In this document: positions 33,917-42,388 of the stretch, in pieces
How the letters are laid out: every line of letters begins with the position of its first letter
Numbering within the stretch: the stretch's first letter is position 1
Notes under the pieces: generated by a model
Told to the model about the DNA's origin: nothing
Seen by the model: only the letters and a program-made list of their open reading frames with translations
Databases searched by the model: none
Translations under genes and position numbers: made by a program
Assembly: GCA_016875195.1 (NCBI GenBank)
Contig: VGRY01000004.1
Location: 1-64,000 of the forward strand
Source of the DNA: Deltaproteobacteria bacterium
Lineage (GTDB): Bacteria; Desulfobacterota; BSN033; UBA1163
Length of the DNA stretch: 64,000 nucleotides
Direction: 5' to 3'

Positions 33917-36331
33917 CTACGCTGAAATGGCTTTGGTTTCCACAGCATCATGAGGGGATGGCCCCCCCCTCCCGCTGATAAACTTTGGTTTGATGATGTA
34001 AATCAGCAATGGGTGCAGGGTGAAGGTCAAGATCACATTGGCTCCCATGATCATGGCGAGGAAAAACCCCACCTGGGCCTGGAACTTCATATCGGACAGG
34101 AAGTACCAGGTGATGATGGGAAGAATGATCGTCAGTCCAGTATAGAGGACTGCTTTTCCTGTCGTGCAGATGGATTGGATAATCGTATCCATCCAACTCT
34201 CTCCCTGGAGAGGAAACTCCTCGATACATCGACTGTAAAGGTAGATTGCGAAATCGACTCCAACTCCGACTCCTATTGCGGCAATAGGAAGCGTATTGAT
34301 GGATAGGCCGATATGGGTCAATGCCATGTAAGCAAAAGCAACACTGTTTGCAAAGATAAGCGGAAGGGTCAGCATGAGGCCGGCCGTTAAAGACCTAAAC
34401 GAAAGAGAACAGAGGATGAAGATTGCTACTAGGACCGTGAGGTCGATGATCACATGGGACCTCTTCATCTCTTCATTGAGGGCGATCTCCATCCCGATCC
34501 TTCCGCCGGCCAGCTTGTATTCCCCTTTTTGGATCTTCATCGGGCGATTCTTGAAAAAATCGTGGGCCGCATCGCGAATGCGGAGCAGATTGTCAGAGGT
34601 GTGATCCGAAAAATAGATTGTCATCTGAGCCTTATCCAGGGTCCGATCGATGTAACGCATCATGGTTGCCGTGTCCGTTGAGGATTTCACATACCCCATC
34701 AGACCCGTAAGTAAATTCGTGTCGCGGACCAATTGGAACCATATCTGATCGCCATCGTGGAGCGTTACATTGACCATTTTCACCGTGTTGATGACCGAGT
34801 CGGGCGATTTGTAAATATCGGGCAGCCTCTCCTGCATGTGCCTGTCAAACGCCTCAAAGGTGAGGAGGACGTTGGGATCATAAACCGACTCAAATTCCCC
34901 TTCATAAAAAAGCAAGAAGTTCTCGGATGAGGCATCAAAAAGCTTGTTGATCGTCTCTTGGTCCCGATTGTAAGTATGATAAGACCAGAGTAACGGCGAG
35001 CCCGGCGTTGGGTCTCCAATCTTCAGCTTGGTTACCTGCCAGGTGCAGAAGATCATGACCAGAATGAAAAAGGCGGCCATCCCATACCTGCTCCTGGGCC
35101 CCAGGGCAAAACGAGTCACTCGAGCAATGGCCCTCGCCTGCCAATCCATTCGGGAGCGGTCCTTTGCCCATTTTTCGCTGGCCACCCGGAGAGGAATGAG
35201 GTTGCAGATGGCGGGCACTATGAAACCCGTCAAAATAATGCTCATCATCCAAAAGCTCATGATGATGGCCAGATGTCGCATCAAGACGATCTTTGCGAGA
35301 ACGAGTACCAAAAAACCCGCTGCATCGGTGGCCACGGCTGCAAAGTTAGGTATGAACATGGCCCGCATGGTTTCATAGCTCGCCCGGATTCGGTCGTTGC
35401 CGCTGGCATGAAGCTCTTCGAAATACCGGTAGGTGATCTGGACCGAGTTGCTCACGATCCGGGCGCCGACGAGAAAAGCAAGAACATAAAGAAGGGGGCT
35501 AAAGTTGACGCCCGTCAAACCGATGAACCCCAAACCCCAGATGGTGAGAATAAGGACATTGACCATGGGTGCGATCATGCCCAGAACATTCCGGAACATG
35601 AAATACAGGATAAGGAGCATCAGGATGAAACTAATGACAAAAACAATATACATCTGGGTTTTCAAATTGTAAATCCAGCCCATGAGCATGGGAAATCCGG
35701 TGATATGGACCGATGTTTCCTTATCGGTGTAGTCTTTATCCAGCTTCAGGAGCAGGCTGAATGCCCTTTCGTAGGAGATGTTTTCCTTGAATTCTGTTAA
35801 GAGAAGGGCGGCAGTGCCATTCCTTGAGACCAATGATCCATTATAGGCGGGCGAAGAAAATATGTTTTTTTTCAGCAATTCCATCTCGTTAACGCTCAGA
35901 GGAACTTCCGGCCACATGATGGGTTCAACGCTGATCTCCCCTTTTTTTAAGGACTTAACCACCTTCACCGAGCGCGCGGCGATGGATATGGTCAAAGCCC
36001 GATTGACCTCATCCCACATCATGACTTCATTGGTCATGTTCTGTAATTTCTTCAAAAAGCTGTAGGTGAAAATATTCCCTTTCTCGGTCTTGAGGGCGAT
36101 CGCGACAGTGGACCCTCCGCTTCCGAACACTTCCGAGAAACGATTGTGAAGCTTGAGATAAGGATGGTCGTAAGGAAGCATGTCTTGCAGGATGACCTCC
36201 CCCCGGATCGTGAGAGCGCCGTATAGAAACACACCGGTGATCGCCAAGATGCCTACGACCACGGCCAGCCTGTAACGGGATAGAAAGAAACAGAAACGGT
36301 CCAGTCGTCTGTGTATGTTCCCCTTCTCCAT
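33917..36331 (-). CDS. RND-superfamily (MMPL-type) transporter
   Basis: The protein has 804 residues in two tandem halves. Each has one N-terminal helix, a large periplasmic loop and about five further helices (roughly 15-35 and 215-405; 425-445 and 635-790). This is the MMPL/HpnN branch of the RND superfamily, which moves lipids, hopanoids or other hydrophobic molecules using the proton gradient. DUF1302 and DUF1329 downstream and a YCF48-like protein upstream form the standard module. The cargo is unknown. Confidence 0.9.
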   Translation of the reverse strand: MEKGNIHRRLDRFCFFLSRYRLAVVVGILAITGVFLYGALTIRGEVILQDMLPYDHPYLKLHNRFSEVFGSGGSTVAIALKTEKGNIFTYSFLKKLQNMTNEVMMWDEVNRALTISIAARSVKVVKSLKKGEISVEPIMWPEVPLSVNEMELLKKNIFSSPAYNGSLVSRNGTAALLLTEFKENISYERAFSLLLKLDKDYTDKETSVHITGFPMLMGWIYNLKTQMYIVFVISFILMLLILYFMFRNVLGMIAPMVNVLILTIWGLGFIGLTGVNFSPLLYVLAFLVGARIVSNSVQITYRYFEELHASGNDRIRASYETMRAMFIPNFAAVATDAAGFLVLVLAKIVLMRHLAIIMSFWMMSIILTGFIVPAICNLIPLRVASEKWAKDRSRMDWQARAIARVTRFALGPRSRYGMAAFFILVMIFCTWQVTKLKIGDPTPGSPLLWSYHTYNRDQETINKLFDASSENFLLFYEGEFESVYDPNVLLTFEAFDRHMQERLPDIYKSPDSVINTVKMVNVTLHDGDQIWFQLVRDTNLLTGLMGYVKSSTDTATMMRYIDRTLDKAQMTIYFSDHTSDNLLRIRDAAHDFFKNRPMKIQKGEYKLAGGRIGMEIALNEEMKRSHVIIDLTVLVAIFILCSLSFRSLTAGLMLTLPLIFANSVAFAYMALTHIGLSINTLPIAAIGVGVGVDFAIYLYSRCIEEFPLQGESWMDTIIQSICTTGKAVLYTGLTIILPIITWYFLSDMKFQAQVGFFLAMIMGANVILTFTLHPLLIYIIKPKFISGRGGPSPHDAVETKAISA

Positions 36332-36343
36332 GATCCTACCTAT

Positions 36344-37363
36344 TTAATATGCCACCCGATTCCAGTTCGAAGGATTCTTTCCTTCATTTATATAAATCAT
36401 TCCCCCTCCCCCTACGGCCACAAAACCAGCCTGGCCCCGGTTTGCGATCCCGTAAAACCAGTCATACGTTGCAGGAGGGGTGAATTGAGGCGTCTTCCAG
36501 GTGCGCCCTCTGTCGCTTGAATAAAGGAAGGCTCCGAACCCACCCATCAGGAGGCTACTTTTCCGATCCGAGCCGATGCAGAATAACTGGGTCTTTGGAG
36601 CACCCGTTTTAACCTCCTTCCACGTCTTTCCTCCATTGTCGGTTTTAATCACATAACCGTCAATTCCGACAGCCCAGACGGTCTGGGGATCAAGGGCTTT
36701 GACATCAAACAGAAAGGTCCCTCCTTCTATTTCTCCTGTCTTCACCGACAGTCCGTATTCTCCGGCCAGCCTCTCCCAGGTGTTTCCACCGTTTCGGGTA
36801 TGATAGATATAGCCAAACTCTCCCACAGCCCAGCCATGCAACGGGTCGGAAAAGGATATTGATTTAAGAATAAAATCCTGGTCTTTGAATTGAACGGTCC
36901 AGGTCTTTCCGCCGTCCGACGTATGCAGGATATGGGTCTGCTCACTCACGATCCACCCCTTCAAGGGGCTTACAAAAAAGACCTTCATATGAAAAAACCG
37001 GACAGGGCTCTTCTGTTTCTCCCAGTTCTTTCCCCCATCTTTCGTATGGATGATGATGCCCTCTTCCCCCACAGCCCAGCCATTTTTTGAGTCAACGAAA
37101 AAGACGGAACTCAAGGTCAAATCCGTTCCCGTATTCAGCCGAACCCAGGATTTTCCTCTATCCGCCGTATGCAGGACACACCCCCAGCGGCCGCTGGCCC
37201 AACCCTCTTTTTCGTTTGGGAAGGTGACAGAGAAGAGGTCATCGTAAATTTTTTGGGCTTGCGAGAAGTTTGGAATCAATCCAGAAAGGACGAACAGGCA
37301 TAACAGAACTCTGAAAGCAGTTCTTGGAAGGTCGGACCATGAAAGAACCAATCTCACGTTCAT
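36344..37363 (-). CDS. YCF48-like beta-propeller protein, exported
   Basis: The protein has 339 residues: a signal peptide (to about 36, SQAQ) and then repeated blades each ending with D-x-G-K-x-W (DRGKSWVRL, DGGKNWEK, DGGKTWTV, NGGNTWERL, NGGKTWKEV, DRGRTWKT). This is a BNR/YCF48-type seven-bladed propeller. In this genetic setting such proteins probably assist assembly or loading of the RND system. It sits 36 bases after the glutamine-synthetase-like gene and 12 bases before the RND gene, hence one operon. Confidence 0.85.
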   Translation of the reverse strand: MNVRLVLSWSDLPRTAFRVLLCLFVLSGLIPNFSQAQKIYDDLFSVTFPNEKEGWASGRWGCVLHTADRGKSWVRLNTGTDLTLSSVFFVDSKNGWAVGEEGIIIHTKDGGKNWEKQKSPVRFFHMKVFFVSPLKGWIVSEQTHILHTSDGGKTWTVQFKDQDFILKSISFSDPLHGWAVGEFGYIYHTRNGGNTWERLAGEYGLSVKTGEIEGGTFLFDVKALDPQTVWAVGIDGYVIKTDNGGKTWKEVKTGAPKTQLFCIGSDRKSSLLMGGFGAFLYSSDRGRTWKTPQFTPPATYDWFYGIANRGQAGFVAVGGGGMIYINEGKNPSNWNRVAY

Positions 37364-37399
37364 CTGAATTCCCCGCTCCTCTTGAGAAACGCAACGAAC

Positions 37400-38740
37400 T
37401 TAGAGGTAAAACGCATATTCGTTAAATTCCCAATCCGTGACATAGTTGCGAAACCTGTTCCATTCCATCTCCTTGACTGCAAGAAACATCTTCACAAAGG
37501 GTTCTCCCATTGCCTTCCGGATAAAGTCGCTCTTTTTAAACTCCTCAAGGGCTTCTCCAAAAGAGAGGGGAACCAACGGATATTGATTCGTTCCTTCAAG
37601 AAGGCGGTAAGCATCTCCGATAAACGGCTCTCCCGGGTCGAGCTTGCACGTGATTCCATCCAGCCCGGCCGCCAGGGTTGCGGCAAAGACGAGATACGGG
37701 TTGGCGGAACCATCCGGGGCGCGGTTCTCGATTCGTGTCCCATGCCCCCTTTCAGGAGGAATCCGAATATAAGTGGTCCTGTTGTCCAAACCCCAAACGA
37801 CATGGTAGGCCGCAAAGGCGCCCGGGACATAGCGTTTATACGAGTTGACGTTGGAAGCGAGAATGGCGCTCATTCCTCTAGCGTGTTTTAACTGGCCTGC
37901 GATCGATTGAAGAGCCAGCGGACTCAACCCATGCTTGCCCTTGGGATCATGAAAAAGATTTTTCTGGTTTGATTCATCGTACAGGCTGATGTGAAGATGA
38001 TAGCCGCTTCCGCCGCCGTCGTTGCGGGGTTTTCCCATGAAAGTCGCCATCAGGCCGTGCTGGAAGGCGATCTCCTTAACCACCTGTTTGAACGTGAAGG
38101 TGGTATCGGCCACCTCCACGACGTCTCCGTGAATGATGTTGATCTCGTATTGGCTCGGGAAAAATTCGTGGTTGAAGTATAAGACCGAATAACCCATCTG
38201 GGCCATGGCGGTCTTCACCTTACCGATGATATTGAGCTTGTCCACCATGGGATTCATAGTATAGACCATGCTTGTTTTGTCCGCATAGTAGTCCCACTTC
38301 CCTTCGACTTTCTGAAACAGGTAAAATTCCAACTCACTTCCAACGATGGGCCTCAGGCTCTTCTCGTTGTACTGTTGAACAACCTTTTTCAGAATCCCCC
38401 TCGGCGAAATAGCCAGGGGTTTTCCCTCGAAATAGAGATCGGCAATGACTCTTGCGGTGTTTTCCTCCCATGGAATCACCCGGAACGTACTCAGGTCAGG
38501 GATGGCCTCCATATCCGCGTATCCCACCTCCTCGGCTGTGCCGGTCCCCTGCGCGACATTGCCCCCGAGATCAAGGGCAAAGGTCGGAAGGGCGCAGTGG
38601 ATTCCGTCATCGATGACGTGGGAAAACCGCTCTGCGGGAACGCCTTTCCCCCGGTTGATGCCGTAATGGTCGCAGAAATCGACGCGGATGGTCTTAATCC
38701 CTTGTGCCTTGATGATTTCCAACACTTCCTTTTTTTCCAC
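37400..38740 (-). CDS. glutamine-synthetase-like gamma-glutamyl ligase
   Basis: This 446-residue protein belongs to the glutamine synthetase superfamily. The catalytic ELEFYLF segment lies near 133, H-E-F-F-P-S-Q-Y-E-I-N near 207, the ATP/glutamate loop N-D-G-G-G-S-G-Y-H-L-H near 252-262 and E-N-R-A-P-D-G-S-A-N-P-Y near 330. It lacks the adenylylation-loop context of GlnA I and resembles PuuA, GmaS or GlnA4-type ligases that join an amine to glutamate. Such a ligase would suit amine capture; the N-methylglutamate-synthase-like genes are 11 kb away. A GTG start has GGAG seven bases upstream. It heads the operon leading into the RND module. Confidence 0.8.
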   Translation of the reverse strand: MEKKEVLEIIKAQGIKTIRVDFCDHYGINRGKGVPAERFSHVIDDGIHCALPTFALDLGGNVAQGTGTAEEVGYADMEAIPDLSTFRVIPWEENTARVIADLYFEGKPLAISPRGILKKVVQQYNEKSLRPIVGSELEFYLFQKVEGKWDYYADKTSMVYTMNPMVDKLNIIGKVKTAMAQMGYSVLYFNHEFFPSQYEINIIHGDVVEVADTTFTFKQVVKEIAFQHGLMATFMGKPRNDGGGSGYHLHISLYDESNQKNLFHDPKGKHGLSPLALQSIAGQLKHARGMSAILASNVNSYKRYVPGAFAAYHVVWGLDNRTTYIRIPPERGHGTRIENRAPDGSANPYLVFAATLAAGLDGITCKLDPGEPFIGDAYRLLEGTNQYPLVPLSFGEALEEFKKSDFIRKAMGEPFVKMFLAVKEMEWNRFRNYVTDWEFNEYAFYL

Positions 38741-38766
38741 TTGCTTTCTCCTTTCTTTTATGCTGA

Positions 38767-38775
38767 ATTATACCA
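38767..38775 (-). promoter_or_regulatory. extended -10 promoter for the glutamine-synthetase-like operon
   Basis: The minus strand has TGGTATAAT (38775-38767), an extended -10 element, about 27 bases before the GTG start. The -35 region is poor, as is usual for extended -10 promoters. Confidence 0.5.
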
Positions 38776-39009
38776 TGAACAGGCCTATCGGAAACCGGCG
38801 ACGGAGGAAGGAAATATGGGATTTCTCCGTTGTAGGAGATGGAGTTCATGAGATCAAAATAACCTGTGTGAGTAGTAGAATATTGTGTGTAGAGTCATTT
38901 TTTTCTATCAAATAATTTTAGAGGAGTCAAGGAGAAAATTTTCACATTCTCTTCTTTGGGGCGTGTTTCTTGAAAAAAATTTGTTAAATTAATGGGTTAC
39001 ATTTTCCGA

Positions 39010-39038
39010 TTGACAAAGAAAAAAATTTTTCATAACAT
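39010..39038 (+). promoter_or_regulatory. promoter of the RpiR-type regulator gene
   Basis: A perfect TTGACA (39010-39015), a 17-base A/T-rich spacer and TAACAT (39033-39038). The regulator ATG is about 60 bases downstream. It diverges from the glutamine-synthetase-like operon in an A/T-rich 360-base region. Confidence 0.65.
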
Positions 39039-39099
39039 AAAAATTCCATTTTTTTGATTTGATGAAGGAATATTTTCACCATTTAACGAGGGAAGAACC

Positions 39100-39999
39100 A
39101 TGGATCCGGTCATGACTAAAGGTGAATTCTTTTCAAAAATCCGGGAAGGAACTCTAAATTTCTCTCCGAAGAACAAGGCCCTTGCAAACTTTGTGGTTCA
39201 GAACTACCAGAGGGTGGCCTTCATGACCGCCCGACAGTTGGCTCAACGATGTGAGGTGAGCGAGTCGACGGTCATGCGCTTTGTCACCTCTCTCGGTTAT
39301 ACCGGGTATCCGGATTTTTTAAGGACCCTTCAGGGGATCGTCAACTATGAACTGACGGCGGTCGAGAGGCTTGAAATTACTCCGGAGGAGAAGAAGGGAA
39401 GGCCGAGAAAGTCGGGGACCGAACGTCTTGTCAAAAAAACAATCCTGACCGAGGTCGAGAATCTCCGAAGACTGTATGATCATTTCTCAGAGGAGGATTT
39501 CGATCGGGCGGTGGAGGAAATCGTCAAAGCCAAGCGGATCGTGGTTATTGGTTTTCGAGTGTCTGCCTCCCTGGCGATGTTTTTTGGATACCTTCTGAAA
39601 AAAGTGAAGGAGACCGTGATCGTCCTGACCCAGAGTGGATCGACGGTGTACGATCAACTCGGCTCCCTCGAGAAAGACAGCTTGGTCATCGCCCTTGGCT
39701 TCCGGAGATATCCGAATGAACTAATCGAAGCGCTGAAATACTGCAAGAGTCGCAACCTTAAGGTTTTGGCCGTGACGGACAGCATGGTGTCTCCGGTGGC
39801 TGCGCTGGCGGATTTAATTCAGGTGGTCGAATACGAAGGGGAGTCCTTTGTGGATACCTTCGCCGCTCCCATCTGTCTGATCAATGGCCTGATTGCCGAA
39901 GCGGCGATGAAGGATAAGAAAAAGTCCCTGGGAATGCTCAACAAGCTGGAAAAGATAGCCGAAGAAAAGAAGATCTATTATCAAGAAAGTCTGCGATAA
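39100..39999 (+). CDS. RpiR/MurR-family transcriptional regulator
   Basis: The 299-residue protein has an N-terminal HTH (about 25-75; TARQLAQRCEVSESTVMRFVTSLGY) and a C-terminal SIS domain (about 130-265; VVIGFRVSASLAM, VLTQSGSTVYDQL). The SIS domain normally senses sugar phosphates or amino sugars. A KKGRPRKSG insertion separates the two domains. It lies between the divergent glutamine-synthetase-like operon and the microcompartment operon and is the most likely regulator of one or both. Its effector would be a useful clue to the pathway's substrate. Confidence 0.85.
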   Translation: MDPVMTKGEFFSKIREGTLNFSPKNKALANFVVQNYQRVAFMTARQLAQRCEVSESTVMRFVTSLGYTGYPDFLRTLQGIVNYELTAVERLEITPEEKKGRPRKSGTERLVKKTILTEVENLRRLYDHFSEEDFDRAVEEIVKAKRIVVIGFRVSASLAMFFGYLLKKVKETVIVLTQSGSTVYDQLGSLEKDSLVIALGFRRYPNELIEALKYCKSRNLKVLAVTDSMVSPVAALADLIQVVEYEGESFVDTFAAPICLINGLIAEAAMKDKKKSLGMLNKLEKIAEEKKIYYQESLR

Positions 40000-40114
40000 G
40001 AGAGAGATTTTAACGTTTGGTATAGACCTTTCCAGGGAGCCGCCCGCCTGGCCACGTCATTTTGGCCGATGATGTCTAGGACTTCTAAATCAATATCCAC
40101 GGCCAAAAAAAAAC

Positions 40115-40143
40115 TTGACAACATTTTCGTTTTATTGTATGGT
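40115..40143 (+). promoter_or_regulatory. promoter of the microcompartment operon
   Basis: A perfect TTGACA (40115-40120), 17-base spacer and TATGGT (40138-40143). The A/T-rich leader that follows includes a small ORF before the first cargo gene at 40314. Confidence 0.65.
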
Positions 40144-40179
40144 GGAAAATATTCATATTATTTTTTAAATGGAGGAAAA

Positions 40180-40272
40180 ATGTCACCTCCGTCGATAGAA
40201 AAAAACTTCATCCCCGTTACAAGCTTCGATGGAAGCAGAGCCCGGGACAGGGCACACAACGGGGCTTTCTGA
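40180..40272 (+). CDS. possible 30-residue leader peptide
   Basis: A 30-codon frame (MSPPSIEKNF... to TGA at 40272) has GGAGG four bases before the ATG and sits in the 5' leader of the microcompartment operon. The peptide has no recognisable domain. It could be a translated leader used for attenuation or a chance ORF. Confidence 0.3.
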   Translation: MSPPSIEKNFIPVTSFDGSRARDRAHNGAF

Positions 40273-40313
40273 CGAGGCATACGGCCAGGGAGAAAGGAAA
40301 AGGGGTGAAAAGC

Positions 40314-41597
40314 ATGGAAAAGGAGAAAATTGATTCGATCGTCAAGGCGGTGGTTGAGGAGCTCGGCAGGAGGGGACAGACGGGGACAGGTTCTGGATCA
40401 TCCCCTTCTCCGCCTCCGGTGAAAAAGAATAAACTGAAGATCGCCGTCCTCGGGGCCGGCAATAGTGGAAACGCCATGGCCGGTCATCTGGTCCTCAAGG
40501 GATTCCCGGTGAACTTCTGGAGTTTTTTCGATTTCGAGCTTTCGCCGGTCGTTCAGAATGGAGGAATCCGGATGGAGGGACAGGTCGCCAGCGGCCTGGC
40601 TAAGCCGGAGATAGTCACCAATTGCCTCGATAAAGCGGTCAAAGGCGTTGATCTCATCATGATCAATACGCCCGCGACGGTGCACCGGACGCTGGCTTCG
40701 ATTCTCTGCGGGCTTCTTCGGGACGGCCAGATTATCGTCCTCAACCCGGGTCGGACGGGCGGAGCTCTGGAATTTGCGAGAACGCTGAAGCGTTACGCCA
40801 TCCGCGCCAAAGTATTTTTGGCCGAAGCCCAAACCTTTATTTATGCGGCAGAGTTGAGAGGTCCCGGGGCCGTTGAGATTCTGAAAGAGAAGAATAAGAT
40901 GCGGGTGGCCGCCCTTCCGGCGAAAGACAATCGTTGCGTGATGGATACCCTCGTCCAGGTTTATCCCCAGATCGAAGCGGCTCAGAATGTCCTGGAAACG
41001 AGCCTCAATAATGTCGGACCCGTCAACCACCCCGCGCCGATGCTCCTCAATACCTCGATTATTGAGCGGTCGGCAGCAGGAGAAGATCTCCGGTTCTACC
41101 GGGATCTGATCACCCGGCCCATCGTCGAGATGGTGATGGAGAAGATTGACGATGAAAAAGTTTCAATCACAAAGGCCTTTGGCTTGGACGCCTGGACATG
41201 CCTGGACTGGTATCGCGAGAGTTACGGGGTGACCGGGCCCAGCCTCTACGATGTGTACCATAACAACCCCTATTATCTCGGATTTCATGCTCCCACGGAT
41301 ATCCTGCAGCTGAATAATATTCTCGATGAGGTTCCGAATAGCCTGGTTCCTTTGGCCTCTTTCGGTGACCTGATGAACATCGATACCCCTGCCATTGACA
41401 GCTTGATCAATCTCGCTTGTACCATGATCGATATTGATTTCTGGTCTGAAGGAAGGACGGTCGAATCTCTGGGACTGGGGAAGAAGTCGCCGAAAGAGAT
41501 CCTTCAGTTTGTTGAAGAGACGGACCCCTTCGGCCGTTGCAAGGAGGGAAGGCTCTGCAGATCGATCTCCTGGACACAGAACGGGGTATTGCGGTGA
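40314..41597 (+). CDS. opine dehydrogenase-family NAD(P)-dependent oxidoreductase with encapsulation-peptide-like N-terminus
   Basis: The protein has 427 residues. Residues 5-20 form an amphipathic helix (KIDSIVKAVVEELGRR), then a Gly/Ser/Thr/Pro-rich linker to about 38, the layout of microcompartment encapsulation peptides. A Rossmann domain follows (VLGAGNSGNAMAG near 45-57). The C-terminal octopine/nopaline dehydrogenase domain includes the N-H-P-A-P-M-L-L-N block (near 237) that holds the family's catalytic His. Family members reversibly condense an amino acid with a 2-oxo acid using NAD(P)H. Here it may instead open an N-substituted amino acid to an aldehyde, or recycle NADH. It is first in the operon. 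ATG 40314 is chosen over a GTG at 40305; AGGGG lies upstream. Confidence 0.85.
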   Translation: MEKEKIDSIVKAVVEELGRRGQTGTGSGSSPSPPPVKKNKLKIAVLGAGNSGNAMAGHLVLKGFPVNFWSFFDFELSPVVQNGGIRMEGQVASGLAKPEIVTNCLDKAVKGVDLIMINTPATVHRTLASILCGLLRDGQIIVLNPGRTGGALEFARTLKRYAIRAKVFLAEAQTFIYAAELRGPGAVEILKEKNKMRVAALPAKDNRCVMDTLVQVYPQIEAAQNVLETSLNNVGPVNHPAPMLLNTSIIERSAAGEDLRFYRDLITRPIVEMVMEKIDDEKVSITKAFGLDAWTCLDWYRESYGVTGPSLYDVYHNNPYYLGFHAPTDILQLNNILDEVPNSLVPLASFGDLMNIDTPAIDSLINLACTMIDIDFWSEGRTVESLGLGKKSPKEILQFVEETDPFGRCKEGRLCRSISWTQNGVLR

Positions 41598-41659
41598 GAG
41601 GAAACAGTCCGCAACAGTAACGAACGAGCTTTTGAGTTGAATCGAAAAGGAGGTTTCAT

Positions 41660-41947
41660 ATGGTCGAAAAGGGTTTTGTGGCACTGGGTTTAATCGAGAC
41701 AAGGGGATTGGTGGGGTCAGTGGAGGCAGCAGATGCCATGGTCAAAGCCGCCAATGTGCGCCTGATCGGGAAGGAGAAAGTGGGCGGCGGCTATGTCACG
41801 GTGATGGTCCGTGGTGATGTGGGAGCCGTGAAAGCGGCCGTCGATGCGGGTGCCGCAGCTGCTAAGCGGGTTGGCGAGCTTGTTTCCGCCCATGTCATAC
41901 CGAGACCCCATGATGATGTGGAGATGATTCTTCCAAAAGCCGGGTAA
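41660..41947 (+). CDS. BMC-H shell protein, copy 1
   Basis: The 95-residue single BMC domain opens [26 protein letters not shown] with the hexamer hallmark and [23 protein letters not shown] in the middle. It forms hexamers that tile the shell facets. It is very similar to the second BMC-H gene at 44649 (mainly changes in the pore-side KEKVGGGYV versus KEYIGNGYV segment and the tail), so it is a recent duplication. AAAGGAGG precedes the ATG. Confidence 0.95.
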   Translation: MVEKGFVALGLIETRGLVGSVEAADAMVKAANVRLIGKEKVGGGYVTVMVRGDVGAVKAAVDAGAAAAKRVGELVSAHVIPRPHDDVEMILPKAG

Positions 41948-42067
41948 CCCCGGAAGCCGGAGAGAATCCGTATTGCTGAATGGCCGAAGAGAGAGCCCTT
42001 CGAAGGCTTCAGATGGGCTTAAGCCTTCGACGATCTCAGGTCTGCCATTCCTAGGAAGGGGAATGTC

Positions 42068-42388
42068 ATGCTGATGGGTAGAGTGGTAGGTAAGGTTTGG
42101 TCTACCCGTAAGGAGAATCGAATTACGGGTTTAAAACTGCTCATCGTCCAGCCCCTCGACCACCTGCAGAGACCCTATGGAAATGTGATCATTGTTGGAG
42201 ATCAGATCGGAGCGGGGATTGGAGAACAGGTGGTCGTCGTTCAGGGAAGTTCTGCCCGAACGGCAATCCCAGAGCTGGAACTTCCTGTGGATGCCGTGGT
42301 GATAGGGATCATCGACAATATTGAGCTGGACGAGAGGCAGTACCAGACCGGAGACAAGGCCAACCTGAAAAAGGGACTTGAGAAGTGA
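42068..42388 (+). CDS. BMC-P (EutN/CcmL) pentameric vertex protein
   Basis: The 106-residue protein begins MGRVVGKVWSTRKENRITGLKLLIVQP and contains DQIGAGIGEQVVVVQGSSAR, the EutN/CcmL signature. Pentamers cap the shell vertices, so a single copy suffices. GGAAGGGG lies upstream; a second in-frame ATG is six bases inside. The stop overlaps the next gene's GTG by four bases (GTGA). The 120 bases before it hold a possible stem (CCTTCGAAGG region) but no ORF. Confidence 0.95.
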   Translation: MLMGRVVGKVWSTRKENRITGLKLLIVQPLDHLQRPYGNVIIVGDQIGAGIGEQVVVVQGSSARTAIPELELPVDAVVIGIIDNIELDERQYQTGDKANLKKGLEK

